Below, piece after piece: positions 1-7,279 of a stretch of DNA of 64,000 nucleotides. Each line of letters begins with the position of its first letter. Within the stretch, counting starts at the first letter, position 1. Source of the stretch: VAZQ01 sp035293945 (GTDB lineage: Bacteria > Pseudomonadota > Alphaproteobacteria > Rhizobiales > Xanthobacteraceae); the NCBI GenBank assembly GCA_035293945.1, contig DATGLV010000037.1:62001-126000 (forward strand). Reading direction: 5' to 3'. A model generated the notes under the pieces. That model saw nothing but the letters and a program-made list of their open reading frames with translations. It searched no databases and was not told the origin of the DNA. A program made the position numbers and the translations under genes.

Positions 1-43
1 GATCGGATGCTCATGCCTGCCGGCTTGCCGATCGGACCATCGA

Positions 44-1024
44 ATGACGACAGATGCGTTATCCGATGTCTTGAAGACGGTGCGCCTTACCGGAGCGGCG
101 TTCTGGGACGTCGCTGCGAAAGCACCTTGGGTCGCAGAATCACCCCGACCCGACCTGATCCTGCCGAAGATCCTGCCCGGCGCCGGGCATTTGGTCGCGT
201 ATCATGTGGTCACCGAAGGCCGATGCTTCGCCAATATCGTCGGACGCCAGCCCCTCGCGCTCGAAGCCGGTGAAGTGATCGTGTTCACCAGGAGCGACCC
301 GCACGTCTTGTCGAGCAGCCCGGGCATGCGCACCGAGGCGCCTCAATCACATCCGGTCGATGCCGCCACCGCCAGCCAACTGCCGTTTGCGATCCGACTC
401 GGCGATGACGGACCGGTCTCGGCCAAGCTGGTGTGCGGCTATCTCGCCTGCGATGCGCAGCCCTACAACCCTCTTCTCGACAATCTGCCGCCGGTCATCA
501 CGGCTCGCGACCGCGACGGTGACGAGACGCCCTGGCTCGGCCAATTCATTCGCCTCGCCCGCCGGGAATCGACCCACAAACGTGCGGGCGGCGAGAGTGT
601 GCTCGCCAAGGTGAGCGAGCTGATGTTCATCGAGGTCGTTCGCCGCCATCTCAGCGATATGCCGGCCGAACAGGCGGGATGGCTTGCGGGCCTGCGTGAC
701 CCTTTCATCGGCAAGGCGCTGTCGCTCCTGCACGCGCGACCGCAGCACGACTGGACGATCGAGCAGCTGGGCCGTGATGTAGGCATCTCGCGCTCGGTTC
801 TGGCCGAGCGCTTTGCCGATCTGGTCGGCGTGCCGCCGATGCAGTATCTCGCCAAATGGCGGATGCAGATCGCTTCAGGACTTCTCGACGGCGGCAACAC
901 CAATATGGCGACCATCGCGAACAAAGTCGGCTACGCTTCCGAGGCCGCGTTCAGCCGCGCCTTCAAGAAGATCGTCGGGGTATCGCCGTCGGAGTGGCGC
1001 CGGCACCCAAAGTCGCCGGTTTGA
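44..1024 (+). CDS. AraC-family transcriptional regulator with cupin-type N-terminal domain
   Basis: The 326-residue protein has the layout of AraC regulators with an AraC-type cupin sensor domain. Residues about 10-200 form the sensor half, including a GHLVAYHVVTEG segment and a proline-rich turn. Residues about 225-320 form two helix-turn-helix motifs, with DWTIEQLGRDVGISRSVLA in the first and MATIANKVGYASEAAFSRAF in the second, ending in the typical VGVSPSEWRR. It probably binds DNA and senses a small molecule; the ligand is unknown. No target gene is adjacent: the upstream side lies outside the window and downstream is the tRNA-like gene on the other strand. The ATG at 44 gives the usual family length. 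Confidence 0.88.
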   Translation: MTTDALSDVLKTVRLTGAAFWDVAAKAPWVAESPRPDLILPKILPGAGHLVAYHVVTEGRCFANIVGRQPLALEAGEVIVFTRSDPHVLSSSPGMRTEAPQSHPVDAATASQLPFAIRLGDDGPVSAKLVCGYLACDAQPYNPLLDNLPPVITARDRDGDETPWLGQFIRLARRESTHKRAGGESVLAKVSELMFIEVVRRHLSDMPAEQAGWLAGLRDPFIGKALSLLHARPQHDWTIEQLGRDVGISRSVLAERFADLVGVPPMQYLAKWRMQIASGLLDGGNTNMATIANKVGYASEAAFSRAFKKIVGVSPSEWRRHPKSPV

Positions 1025-1103
1025 AGCTCCTGCTACGGGTTGCCTCGGCACTTAGAAAACACCTCGCTGGTCCCCCGTTGCTTTCGAACTCCGTGCGAGA
1101 GGT

Positions 1104-1136
1104 GCCGCGATGTATCACGAACTTCGGAATGGGCAC
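1104..1136 (-). repeat. Dispersed box, copy A
   Basis: The core GCGATGTATCACGAACTTC reads on the plus strand and is shared exactly with copy C (27079-27115); copy B (21663-21699) differs at two core positions. In the orientation used by copies B and C this copy points toward the 3' end of the AraC gene, and no gene start follows it closely. Confidence 0.5.
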
Positions 1137-1232
1137 CAATCGCCCCTCGAGCGAAGCTTTGCAACGCCATCGCCCCAAGCCGGACCGGAAATGGAAATCA
1201 GCGGCCGCAGAGCACGCGATGCCCGAAAAAAT

Positions 1233-1336
1233 TGGCGGAGGGGGGAAGGATTCGAACCTCCGATACGGTCGCCCGTATAACGCACCCAATGGGGATCCAT
1301 GAGATGCACTGCTTTCGGCCGCTCAGCCACCCCTCC
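1233..1336 (-). tRNA. tRNA-Ser-like gene with enlarged anticodon arm (possibly a pseudo-tRNA)
   Basis: On the minus strand the acceptor GGAGGGG (from 1336) pairs with CCCCTCC and is followed by GCCA. The D arm GGCTGAGCGGCCGAAAGC, a 6-bp variable arm (1278-1263) and a T arm with TTCGAAT are all serine-like. The anticodon stem GTGCA (1309-1305) pairs with TGCGT (1284-1280) but encloses 20 nt instead of 7, with an internal ATGG/CCAT helix and no proper anticodon at the usual place. One extra C also lies between the T stem and the acceptor strand. It could be a decayed tRNA-Ser, a tRNA with a small intron-like insert, or a specialised RNA. Confidence 0.6.
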
Positions 1337-1680
1337 GATACCGTCAAGCATGCAGCAATCGGCAGACCGTCTCCACCCCCTCAAACGTGGGGGTGACGGC
1401 GATGGCAGCCATATGATGTGATGGCTCCGCGCTCGCTGATAGGGTTCTCGCGTCCGAGCGGATTTGCTCAAGCTGTTATCGGTATCGCAAGTATAATTGA
1501 ACCTCGCCAAGTAGCACTGCTATTGCGTCTCCTCGCCCGGGAGGCACCGGTCCCGATCGCCTCGCCCGCCCCACCCCCTCCCAACGTGGCGGCGGTCGGG
1601 ATCGCCCATCGCTCCATCGAGCAAGCTGTTCACCCGGACCAGCCTGCTATGCTCGACGGAGTCATTGGGGCGTCCTTGCA
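1337..1680. other. Intergenic stretch, no gene seen
   Basis: The region upstream of the tRNA-like gene and of the small secreted protein gene. I found no coding signal with credible composition, no EcfG-type promoter and no clear terminator. Confidence 0.4.
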
Positions 1681-1986
1681 ATGCGATGCGTTTGCTTTGC
1701 CGCGGTCTTGCTCGTCGGCGCGTTTCGGCCCGCAGCCGCCGACCCACAGACCTGCAGCGCGGCGACTGAGCAATATCAGTCGGTGCTCGACGAAGTGTCG
1801 GATGCGATCCGAGCATATGCCATGTGCGTCTACGACAGCCAGGGCGGCATCGATTGCGCCGACGAATTTGCCGGTCTCGCCGCCGCGCACGAGCATTTCC
1901 AATCGGCTGTGACGCTCTATCAAAGCGAGTGCACCGATGCGGATCCCCGCCCCGACGGTTCACCGCCGCGTCTGACCGGCCCGTGA
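1681..1986 (+). CDS. Small secreted hypothetical protein
   Basis: The 101-residue product begins with a short charged start and hydrophobic stretch (MRCVCFAAVLLVGAF) ending in AAA-D, a plausible signal peptidase I site. The mature part is acidic, mostly helical in character, and has four cysteines (in QTCSA, YAMCVYD, IDCAD and SECTD), suggesting two disulfides in the periplasm. I do not recognise the family. The Shine-Dalgarno sequence is weak, so the start is less certain than the frame. It is convergent with the small membrane protein gene that follows. Confidence 0.6.
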   Translation: MRCVCFAAVLLVGAFRPAAADPQTCSAATEQYQSVLDEVSDAIRAYAMCVYDSQGGIDCADEFAGLAAAHEHFQSAVTLYQSECTDADPRPDGSPPRLTGP

Positions 1987-2000
1987 GAGAGGCCGCAGAC

Positions 2001-2171
2001 CTATTTTTGCGCGAGGCGTACCGCCGTGGTGACGCAGATGGCGCTGACCGCAGTTATTCCGAGATACCCGGCGATCCACGGGCTGATGCCATGCGAAATA
2101 GAGCTGGCGTAAGCCGGGACGCCGCCAAGCACCACGAACCAGATCAGGCCGATCAGAAAACCGTTTTTCAT
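2001..2171 (-). CDS. Small membrane protein (56 residues)
   Basis: The ATG at 2171 is preceded by a strong GGGAGGGG ribosome binding site. The product has two hydrophobic segments, one around residues 4-20 (LIGLIWFVVLGGVPAYA) and one around 30-50, with a short polar loop between and a positively charged end. No family is recognised. The reading frame stays open upstream to 2360, but that extension lacks a binding site and has unnatural composition, so the short form is preferred. Confidence 0.55.
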   Translation of the reverse strand: MKNGFLIGLIWFVVLGGVPAYASSISHGISPWIAGYLGITAVSAICVTTAVRLAQK

Positions 2172-2597
2172 ATCCCCTCCCGCGACGAACTGCTCCTTGG
2201 GCGTCTCATGGGTGAGAAGCCATGCGCCCTTCGAGGCAAGCCTACCAAGAACCGCTGCGACTTGGCGAGTGTATCGAAAATCCCCGCCGCGGCACGGAGC
2301 AGCACCTCCAAACGTCTTGGTACGTGAGGCTGATTTACTCTCGCCCCGATAGATGAACAATGCGCGCCGCAGACGGGGCGGTTCCTACTCGGTTCCAACC
2401 TCCCAGCTCCGTCTTCCTCGGCTGCCTCGGTTCCTTTTCCATCCGGGAACCGAGGCGTCCCTGCTTTCAGTCTCCATTTCAGCCTCCATTCAAGCGCTCA
2501 CCCCCGCGCGCACCAGACCGCGCCCAATAGGACGAACCGGGCCTGTGGCGCGCGTAAGCGCCTGATTCAATTCCGGCACGACCGCGGGCGGTGCTCG
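2172..2597. other. Intergenic stretch with one strong inverted repeat
   Basis: It lies between the start of the small membrane protein gene and the stop of the M15 peptidase gene. Apart from the hairpin at 2424-2456 and a one-mismatch EcfG-like site (GGAAC-N16-CGTC, minus strand, around 2372-2396), I see nothing here. Confidence 0.4.
2424..2456 (-). terminator. Hairpin downstream of the M15 peptidase gene
   Basis: A perfect 11-bp inverted repeat, GCCTCGGTTCC and GGAACCGAGGC, with an 11-nt loop. It lies about 140 nt past the stop of the minus-strand peptidase gene. There is no T tract after it, so it may be a processing or Rho-assisted end rather than an intrinsic terminator. Confidence 0.35.
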
Positions 2598-3896
2598 TCA
2601 GAACGGCCGCAGCACCCAGTGCATCCAGGCGAGATTGCGTCCCGCCCTTGCGCTGCGCCGCCGCGTGCCCGCGACCTGCGGCTCCGCCATGCGCTGGCGC
2701 GGTGGATTGCGGCGGCGCGAAGGTCTCGCCTGCCTGGCCCGCGGCATGGCACGCCGCTCGGGCACCTGCGGCAACGGCACCTGCTTGTCTGTATCGGTGG
2801 CGCTGGCGAGGCTGGGCGGCGTAACGGCCCTCTCATTGTCGTCCACATGCGCCTTGATGCCGGACGCCATCCACATCCGATGCAAGTCTTTGGGCGCGCT
2901 CGCCGTGATGGTGCCGCGCAGGAAGCTGGGTGCAATCTTGGTCGGCACCAATTGCGTATGGTTGAACTCGATGTGGTTGTTCGGCCCATACGGCAGATAG
3001 AGCCCGACCTTGGCAACGATCGATTGCCACACCTTGGCGGCCTTCGATCCGGCGGTGCCGATGCCGGCCATATCGGCTGCCAGACCATAGCTGTGCAGCG
3101 AGTTGAACTTGTCGCTGAAACCGCCGACGCCGAAAATCGGTGGCCGATAGGCCGAATACACGCCGGCATTGCCGAGCCCGTGCGCACGCGCGAGCCGCAC
3201 CGCTTCAGCGAGCTTGACGATGAAGTCCGGATGCAGCCGCCCGATGGCGACCGGCACGCCCTGTCGCAGCATGGTGTAACCGGGGGTGGCGGTGTCGATG
3301 AGGTAGGCTTTGGCCTCCTCCACGGCCGACCTCGCCTTGGCGTTCGGGCCGCTTCGCTCCTCGATCACGGCCGGCAGGCTCGCAGTCGCCGGATTGACCG
3401 GCGCCCGCGGCCGCTCCGGCAAGCTGAGGTCGGGAAGCTTTAGGGTCACCGGCTTCGGCTCGACCGAGGCCATCGACTGCGGCCGCGGCAACACCGAAAG
3501 CGAGAGCTGCAGCGGCGTCGGCCCCCAGATCTTTTCCTTCAGGTCGGTAAGCTCCTGCCGCATCGATTCAACGGCGTCCACCTGCCGTCGCAGGTCGATC
3601 ATCTCCTTCTTCAACGACGAGAGCGTCCTGCTCTCTCTCTCGTCCTTGACCGTATCTCTGCCGCTGCCTCGTTCGTGCCTGGCGACGGCGAACCTGTGCA
3701 GATGCTGCGTGTGGTGCTGGGCCGAATGCGCGAACCGATGCTGCGGATCAACCGCATTGGTCGCGTACCAACGCTGCTCAGGCCCCGGACTCGGGGCATA
3801 CACATATGCACGAGGCTCGGCATTCGCCGGATTGCAATGCAACAGTATGAGCCCCAATCCCGTGCTCATGCCCATCGCGTGCCAGCTTCGGAACAT
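2598..3896 (-). CDS. Exported M15-type peptidoglycan peptidase (VanY/D-Ala-D-Ala carboxypeptidase-like)
   Basis: With the ATG at 3896, behind an AGGGGGGAG binding site, the protein has 432 residues. It starts with a signal peptide (MFRSWHAMGMSTGLGLILL...NANA-type cleavage) and has a coiled-coil-like stretch around residues 85-125 (SLKKEMIDLRRQVDAVESM). The peptidase core follows with SAYRPP, SLHSYGLAADM and NNHIEFN, which match the M15 zinc ligands His, Asp and His. The C-terminal 90 residues are basic and proline-rich, probably disordered. The likely role is trimming peptide crosslinks in the periplasm. The coiled coil suggests oligomerisation or a partner. Confidence 0.78.
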   Translation of the reverse strand: MFRSWHAMGMSTGLGLILLHCNPANAEPRAYVYAPSPGPEQRWYATNAVDPQHRFAHSAQHHTQHLHRFAVARHERGSGRDTVKDERESRTLSSLKKEMIDLRRQVDAVESMRQELTDLKEKIWGPTPLQLSLSVLPRPQSMASVEPKPVTLKLPDLSLPERPRAPVNPATASLPAVIEERSGPNAKARSAVEEAKAYLIDTATPGYTMLRQGVPVAIGRLHPDFIVKLAEAVRLARAHGLGNAGVYSAYRPPIFGVGGFSDKFNSLHSYGLAADMAGIGTAGSKAAKVWQSIVAKVGLYLPYGPNNHIEFNHTQLVPTKIAPSFLRGTITASAPKDLHRMWMASGIKAHVDDNERAVTPPSLASATDTDKQVPLPQVPERRAMPRARQARPSRRRNPPRQRMAEPQVAGTRRRSARAGRNLAWMHWVLRPF

Positions 3897-4425
3897 CGTT
3901 CGCTCCCCCCTGCTGATCTGCCCGCCGCCCGCTTCGCGCGGATCAACGCCCGCTTGGACAAAGTCCAAGCGCTGTTGTTCGCCGCCGCGGCACAGCTTGG
4001 CGCCTGTCGGAGCTGCGCAACTCGTCCGGCGGCATCGACGGGAATTTGCCTGCCGGGTGACCCGAGCCAAGCACGCCCGCGTCGATTCACACGTTCTCCC
4101 GTAGGGCGCTTGCTTGCACGCAGCACTCGCCTGCTCACGCGTCACGGAAGAACACGAAACCCTGCTCCCGCCCTGTCGCGCCGCTTTCAATCACGCTCGC
4201 GACTCGCACAGCTCCGCTTGCTGCACCAACAGGTAACTGATTCGTTTACATTTCAAAAGTTTTGGTGCGCGCACCGCCGCGTGGTTGGTTCATACCACTG
4301 GTATTTTCGCAAGCTTCGGCCGGAAATTGCCGGCGAACAAACAATCGCGCCGCACCGCACGTCGGCACTCGCTCATACTTGCGCGGATTGTTTGTTTGAT
4401 CGCTGCGCAACGAGGCGACAGCACA
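3897..4425. other. Intergenic stretch, no gene seen
   Basis: The upstream region of the M15 peptidase gene. It includes an AT-richer patch around 4230-4265 that could hold a promoter. Open frames crossing it have arginine-, serine- and cysteine-heavy composition typical of non-coding GC-rich DNA. Confidence 0.4.
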
Positions 4426-4635
4426 TCAAGTCTGGTCGGCGACCGGAATCCGCACGTCGTGAAAGCCGCGTTCGTACATCGCATAGGCCTCGCGCACGAG
4501 AATATGCGTCGCCACTTCGTTCTCGGTGCGCCCGAGCTTTCCGAGCGTCGCCAGCAGGACCAGATAGTTGAATGTTTCTTCCGGCAAGGTCAGGCTGAGG
4601 GAGCGGGCTTCGGAGCGGTTTTCCGGACGGGCCAT
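4426..4635 (-). CDS. Small hypothetical protein, possible ribbon-helix-helix type
   Basis: The 69-residue product begins MARPENRSEARSLSLTLPEE, whose charged start and short beta-like stretch before helices resemble small ribbon-helix-helix DNA-binding proteins. The rest is helical (TFNYLVLLATLGKLGRTENE) and contains a HILVREAY segment. A TGAGGCG site precedes the ATG at 4635. No toxin-like partner is adjacent, so I do not call it an antitoxin. The function is unknown and the fold assignment is tentative. Confidence 0.6.
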   Translation of the reverse strand: MARPENRSEARSLSLTLPEETFNYLVLLATLGKLGRTENEVATHILVREAYAMYERGFHDVRIPVADQT

Positions 4636-5043
4636 GCAAAACGCCTCACAATTATTATCAGCTTATAATGGCATTTTAACTCTTGCTTAGCGAATCGAAT
4701 CATGCGACCGTCCGCATGGGTTGAAACATGGTGAACGCGAGCCCGCAGGCCGAAATCTAGCTTCCCTCCAAGAGGGCGGCGACGATCTTGGGCGGCCGCG
4801 CCAAGTCCGGGCAGGATTTCCGAATATCCCTGGTCTCGTACGGAGATCATGCCCCGGCAACCTGGAGCGGACCCTCCGTTCTGGCGGGCACTTCTCGCAT
4901 CTCGCGTCCATTCGTGTGCACCCGCTCGGCTTTATGCCGGTTGCGCGGGAAGGAGCGCAACCGAACCAGGCAACGTCGCCCGCGCGCGTGCGGGCGCGAA
5001 CGAGGAACTGCGCCCGCAAGGAACCCCACAAAGGATGCCTCCG
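4636..5043. other. Region upstream of gcrA with two abutting GANTC sites
   Basis: It lies between the divergent small gene and gcrA. Two back-to-back GAATC sites (4692-4701) are targets of the CcrM methyltransferase in alphaproteobacteria. I see no further gene; the open frames here have non-coding composition. Confidence 0.4.
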
Positions 5044-5628
5044 ATGAGTGCTCGCACGCTGATGATGCTCCGCGATCAAGATCAGGACGCCCGCGACGCT
5101 GCTGCTGAATCAAATAACAGCTCCCCGCCCCGCCACAGCAAAGAGGCCACAAAATCCACGACGCGGCCTGGCGTGACGTGGACCAGCGAACGCATTGCGC
5201 AGCTTAAGAGCGCCGTCGAAGCCGGGCTCACCTGCAGCCAGATCGCCGCCGAGATCGGCGTCTCGCGCAATGCCGTTATCGGCAAAATAAGCCGGCTCGG
5301 CCTGTCGCGGCGACGCAAGCAAGCAGCCCCGCGCGAAGCCAAGCCCAAGCGCACCGTGTTTCGCGCGCGCAGCCTCGCCCGCATCCTGGCGCGCCAACAA
5401 TTGCTGTCGGGGCTCAATGCCGCATCGCCCTGCGGCGCGCCCGCAATCGCCATCCTGAATGGGCGCGGCTGCTCGCTGTTCGAGCTCACCCCGGGAAAAT
5501 GCCGCTGGCCGATCAACGATCCGGGCACGGACGATTTTTGCTTCTGCGGCAGTGAGCAGGTGCAAGGCCTGCCCTATTGCCTCGGCCACGTGCGCCTTGC
5601 CTACAGGTCGACTGCAGGATTGACTTGA
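5044..5628 (+). CDS. gcrA: GcrA-family cell cycle regulator
   Basis: The 195-residue protein has the two hallmarks of GcrA. The helix-turn-helix (TWTSERIAQLKSAVEAGLT-type, then SQIAAEIGVSRNAVIGKISR) lies near residues 40-85. A C-terminal segment containing CSLFELTPGKCRWPINDPGT, FCFCG and PYCLGHVRLAY near 140-190 provides the sigma-interacting, cysteine-rich end. In alphaproteobacteria GcrA binds RNA polymerase with sigma70 and activates promoters containing GANTC methylation sites. The helix-turn-helix is preceded by about 38 extra polar residues. The ATG at 5044 follows an AAAGGA site; upstream ATGs in frame look non-coding. Confidence 0.9.
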   Translation: MSARTLMMLRDQDQDARDAAAESNNSSPPRHSKEATKSTTRPGVTWTSERIAQLKSAVEAGLTCSQIAAEIGVSRNAVIGKISRLGLSRRRKQAAPREAKPKRTVFRARSLARILARQQLLSGLNAASPCGAPAIAILNGRGCSLFELTPGKCRWPINDPGTDDFCFCGSEQVQGLPYCLGHVRLAYRSTAGLT

Positions 5629-5642
5629 TAGCGCGTGGAAGA

Positions 5643-5660
5643 CGCGCATAAGCGCGCTTT
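5643..5660 (+). terminator. Hairpin downstream of gcrA
   Basis: CGCGC-ATAA-GCGCG followed by CTTTG, 14 nt after the gcrA stop. The stem is short but GC-only, and the position fits a simple terminator. A second small palindrome (CGGAA-TAA-TTCCG, 5683-5695) follows. Confidence 0.45.
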
Positions 5661-5710
5661 GTGTGCCAAGCCGGCATCAAGACGGAATAATTCCGCCTTA
5701 CGCTTTTGCC

Positions 5711-7090
5711 CTAGGCGACCGGCAGCGCCTGATCACGCACCGCCTGCGAATGGCTGGCGTAGCGGCTTTCCGGGCGCGGCAGGCCCAAGTGCTCCCGCAG
5801 CGTGCGGCCTTCATATTCGCTGCGGAATAGACCGCGCTGCCGCAGGATCGGCAGCACCAGCTCGACGAAATCGTCCAGGGAGCCCGGCAGGAACGGCGGC
5901 ATCAGGTTGAAGCCGTCGCAACCACCTTCCTTGAACCATTGCTCCATGTGATCGGCGACTTGCTCGGGCGAGCCGCGCACCACGCTCTTGCCGCGCGCGC
6001 CCGCAACCCGCAGCGCCACCTGCCGCAGCGTCAGCTTCTCATTCCTCGCCATGTCGGTCACGTACTGGAACGTGCTCTGGCTCGCGTTCGACAGCGGCAG
6101 GTTTTCCGGAAACGGTCCGTCCAGCGGATAGGCGGAGAGATCGACGCTGCCGAGCACGAGCGAAAGAATCTCGCGCGCCACCATCGGGTGGATGAGCGAC
6201 TGCAGGTATTCGTATTGCTCGTTCGCTTCCGTTTCAGTGCGGCCGACAATTGCCGAGAGGCCCGGCATGACCTTCACATGATCGGGCGAGCGGCCGTGCG
6301 CGGCGGCGCGGCCCTTGATGCTTGAATAGAACTTCCGCGCGGCATCGAGCGTGAGCGGCGCACAGAAGATCACCTCGGCGAATTCGGCCGCAACGCGGAT
6401 CATGTCCTCGGAGCCGCCCGCCTGCACGATCACCGGCCGGCCCTGTGGGCTGCGCGGCACGTTGAGCGGCCCGGCGACCGAATAGCTTTCGCCTTTGTGG
6501 TTCAACGCATGCAGCTTGTCGGGTTGAAAGAAGAGGCCCGATTGCTTGTCGCGCACGAAGGCATCATCGTCCCAGCTGTCCCACAGCCCGACCACGATCT
6601 CGGCGAACTCGCGCGCCCGCTCGTAGCGTTCGCCATGCAGATAATGCTTGTCGCGGCTGAAATTGCGCGCCTCGGCTTCCTGGCCCGAGGTGACCAGGTT
6701 CCAGCCTGCGCGTCCACCACTGAGGTGATCGAGCGAAGCGAACTTGCGTGCCACATGGAAGGGCTCGTTGTAGCTCGTCGACGCGGTCGCCACGAGTCCG
6801 ATATGGCTGGTGAGGGGGCTGAGCGCCGAGAGCAGCGTTATCGGCTCGAAATTGGCGATATATTGCGCCGAGCGGCACAGCGCCTCCATCTTCGCGTCGC
6901 GGACGCACACGTTGTCGGCCAAGAACACCATGTCGAGCTTGGCGCGCTCGGCGGTGCGGGCGATCTCCACATAATGCTGGAAATTGATACCGGCATCCGC
7001 CTGCGCACGCGGATGCCGCCAGGAAGCGACATGATGGCCGGTCGGATTGAAAAAAGCGCCGAGCCGCATCTGGGGTTGCGCGGAGGTCAT
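5711..7090 (-). CDS. LLM-class flavin-dependent monooxygenase (NtaA/SnaA/DszA-type)
   Basis: The 459-residue length and motifs match the NtaA/SnaA/SoxA/DszA group of bacterial luciferase-like monooxygenases: MRLGAFFNPTGHHVASWRHP at the start, FLADNV, STSYNEPFHVARKFASLDHL, SGGRAGWNLVTS, and GRPVIVQAGGSEDM in the middle. Such enzymes are the large component of two-component systems that use reduced flavin from a separate reductase to oxidise small organic substrates (aminopolycarboxylates, thiophenes, sulfonates). The substrate cannot be told from sequence. It is divergent from the IlvD-type dehydratase gene. No reductase gene is adjacent. Confidence 0.85.
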   Translation of the reverse strand: MTSAQPQMRLGAFFNPTGHHVASWRHPRAQADAGINFQHYVEIARTAERAKLDMVFLADNVCVRDAKMEALCRSAQYIANFEPITLLSALSPLTSHIGLVATASTSYNEPFHVARKFASLDHLSGGRAGWNLVTSGQEAEARNFSRDKHYLHGERYERAREFAEIVVGLWDSWDDDAFVRDKQSGLFFQPDKLHALNHKGESYSVAGPLNVPRSPQGRPVIVQAGGSEDMIRVAAEFAEVIFCAPLTLDAARKFYSSIKGRAAAHGRSPDHVKVMPGLSAIVGRTETEANEQYEYLQSLIHPMVAREILSLVLGSVDLSAYPLDGPFPENLPLSNASQSTFQYVTDMARNEKLTLRQVALRVAGARGKSVVRGSPEQVADHMEQWFKEGGCDGFNLMPPFLPGSLDDFVELVLPILRQRGLFRSEYEGRTLREHLGLPRPESRYASHSQAVRDQALPVA

Positions 7091-7150
7091 GCGTGAGGCG
7101 CCTCTTTATGATGGAACTGTGGGGCATTATACCGCTTTCGCATTGACGGT

Positions 7151-7182
7151 GAGAGTGAGTTTCCTCGCGCAGATTCACTCTC
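7151..7182. repeat. Inverted repeat in the divergent intergenic region
   Basis: GAGAGTGA and TCACTCTC separated by 16 nt, located between the monooxygenase and dehydratase starts. It could be an operator or the edge of the palindromic element that follows. Confidence 0.35.
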
Positions 7183-7260
7183 GTCGTCACCCGCGGGCTT
7201 GACCCGCGGGTCCATTGTCTTCGAAAAAAGATGGATCGCCGGGTTAAGCCCGGCGATGAC
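7182..7260. repeat. Palindromic intergenic repeat element
   Basis: It consists of GTCGTCACCCGCGGG, CTTGACCCGCGGGTCCAT, a spacer, then CGCCGGGTTAAGCCCGGCG and GATGAC. The paired palindromic halves are typical of REP-like elements dispersed between genes in Bradyrhizobium-type genomes (recognised from memory, not searched). A GTG/ATG frame opens through it into the dehydratase gene but is not the likely start. Confidence 0.6.
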
Positions 7261-7279
7261 TCCGGGAGCGGGTCGGGCC

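Noticed and set aside
1233..1336. Selenocysteine tRNA (long acceptor and variable arm)
   Set aside because: The acceptor is 7 bp, the anticodon region has no UCA in place, and the D arm is serine-like rather than SelC-like.
2619..3443. A 274-residue plus-strand frame
   Set aside because: Antisense to the M15 peptidase gene, whose motifs and start site are clear.
7182..7260. CRISPR repeat or transposon end
   Set aside because: There is one unit only, no spacers and no transposase nearby.
7199..7279. Earlier start for the IlvD-type dehydratase
   Set aside because: The extension is encoded by a palindromic repeat and has no ribosome binding site; the ATG at 7280 fits the family length.
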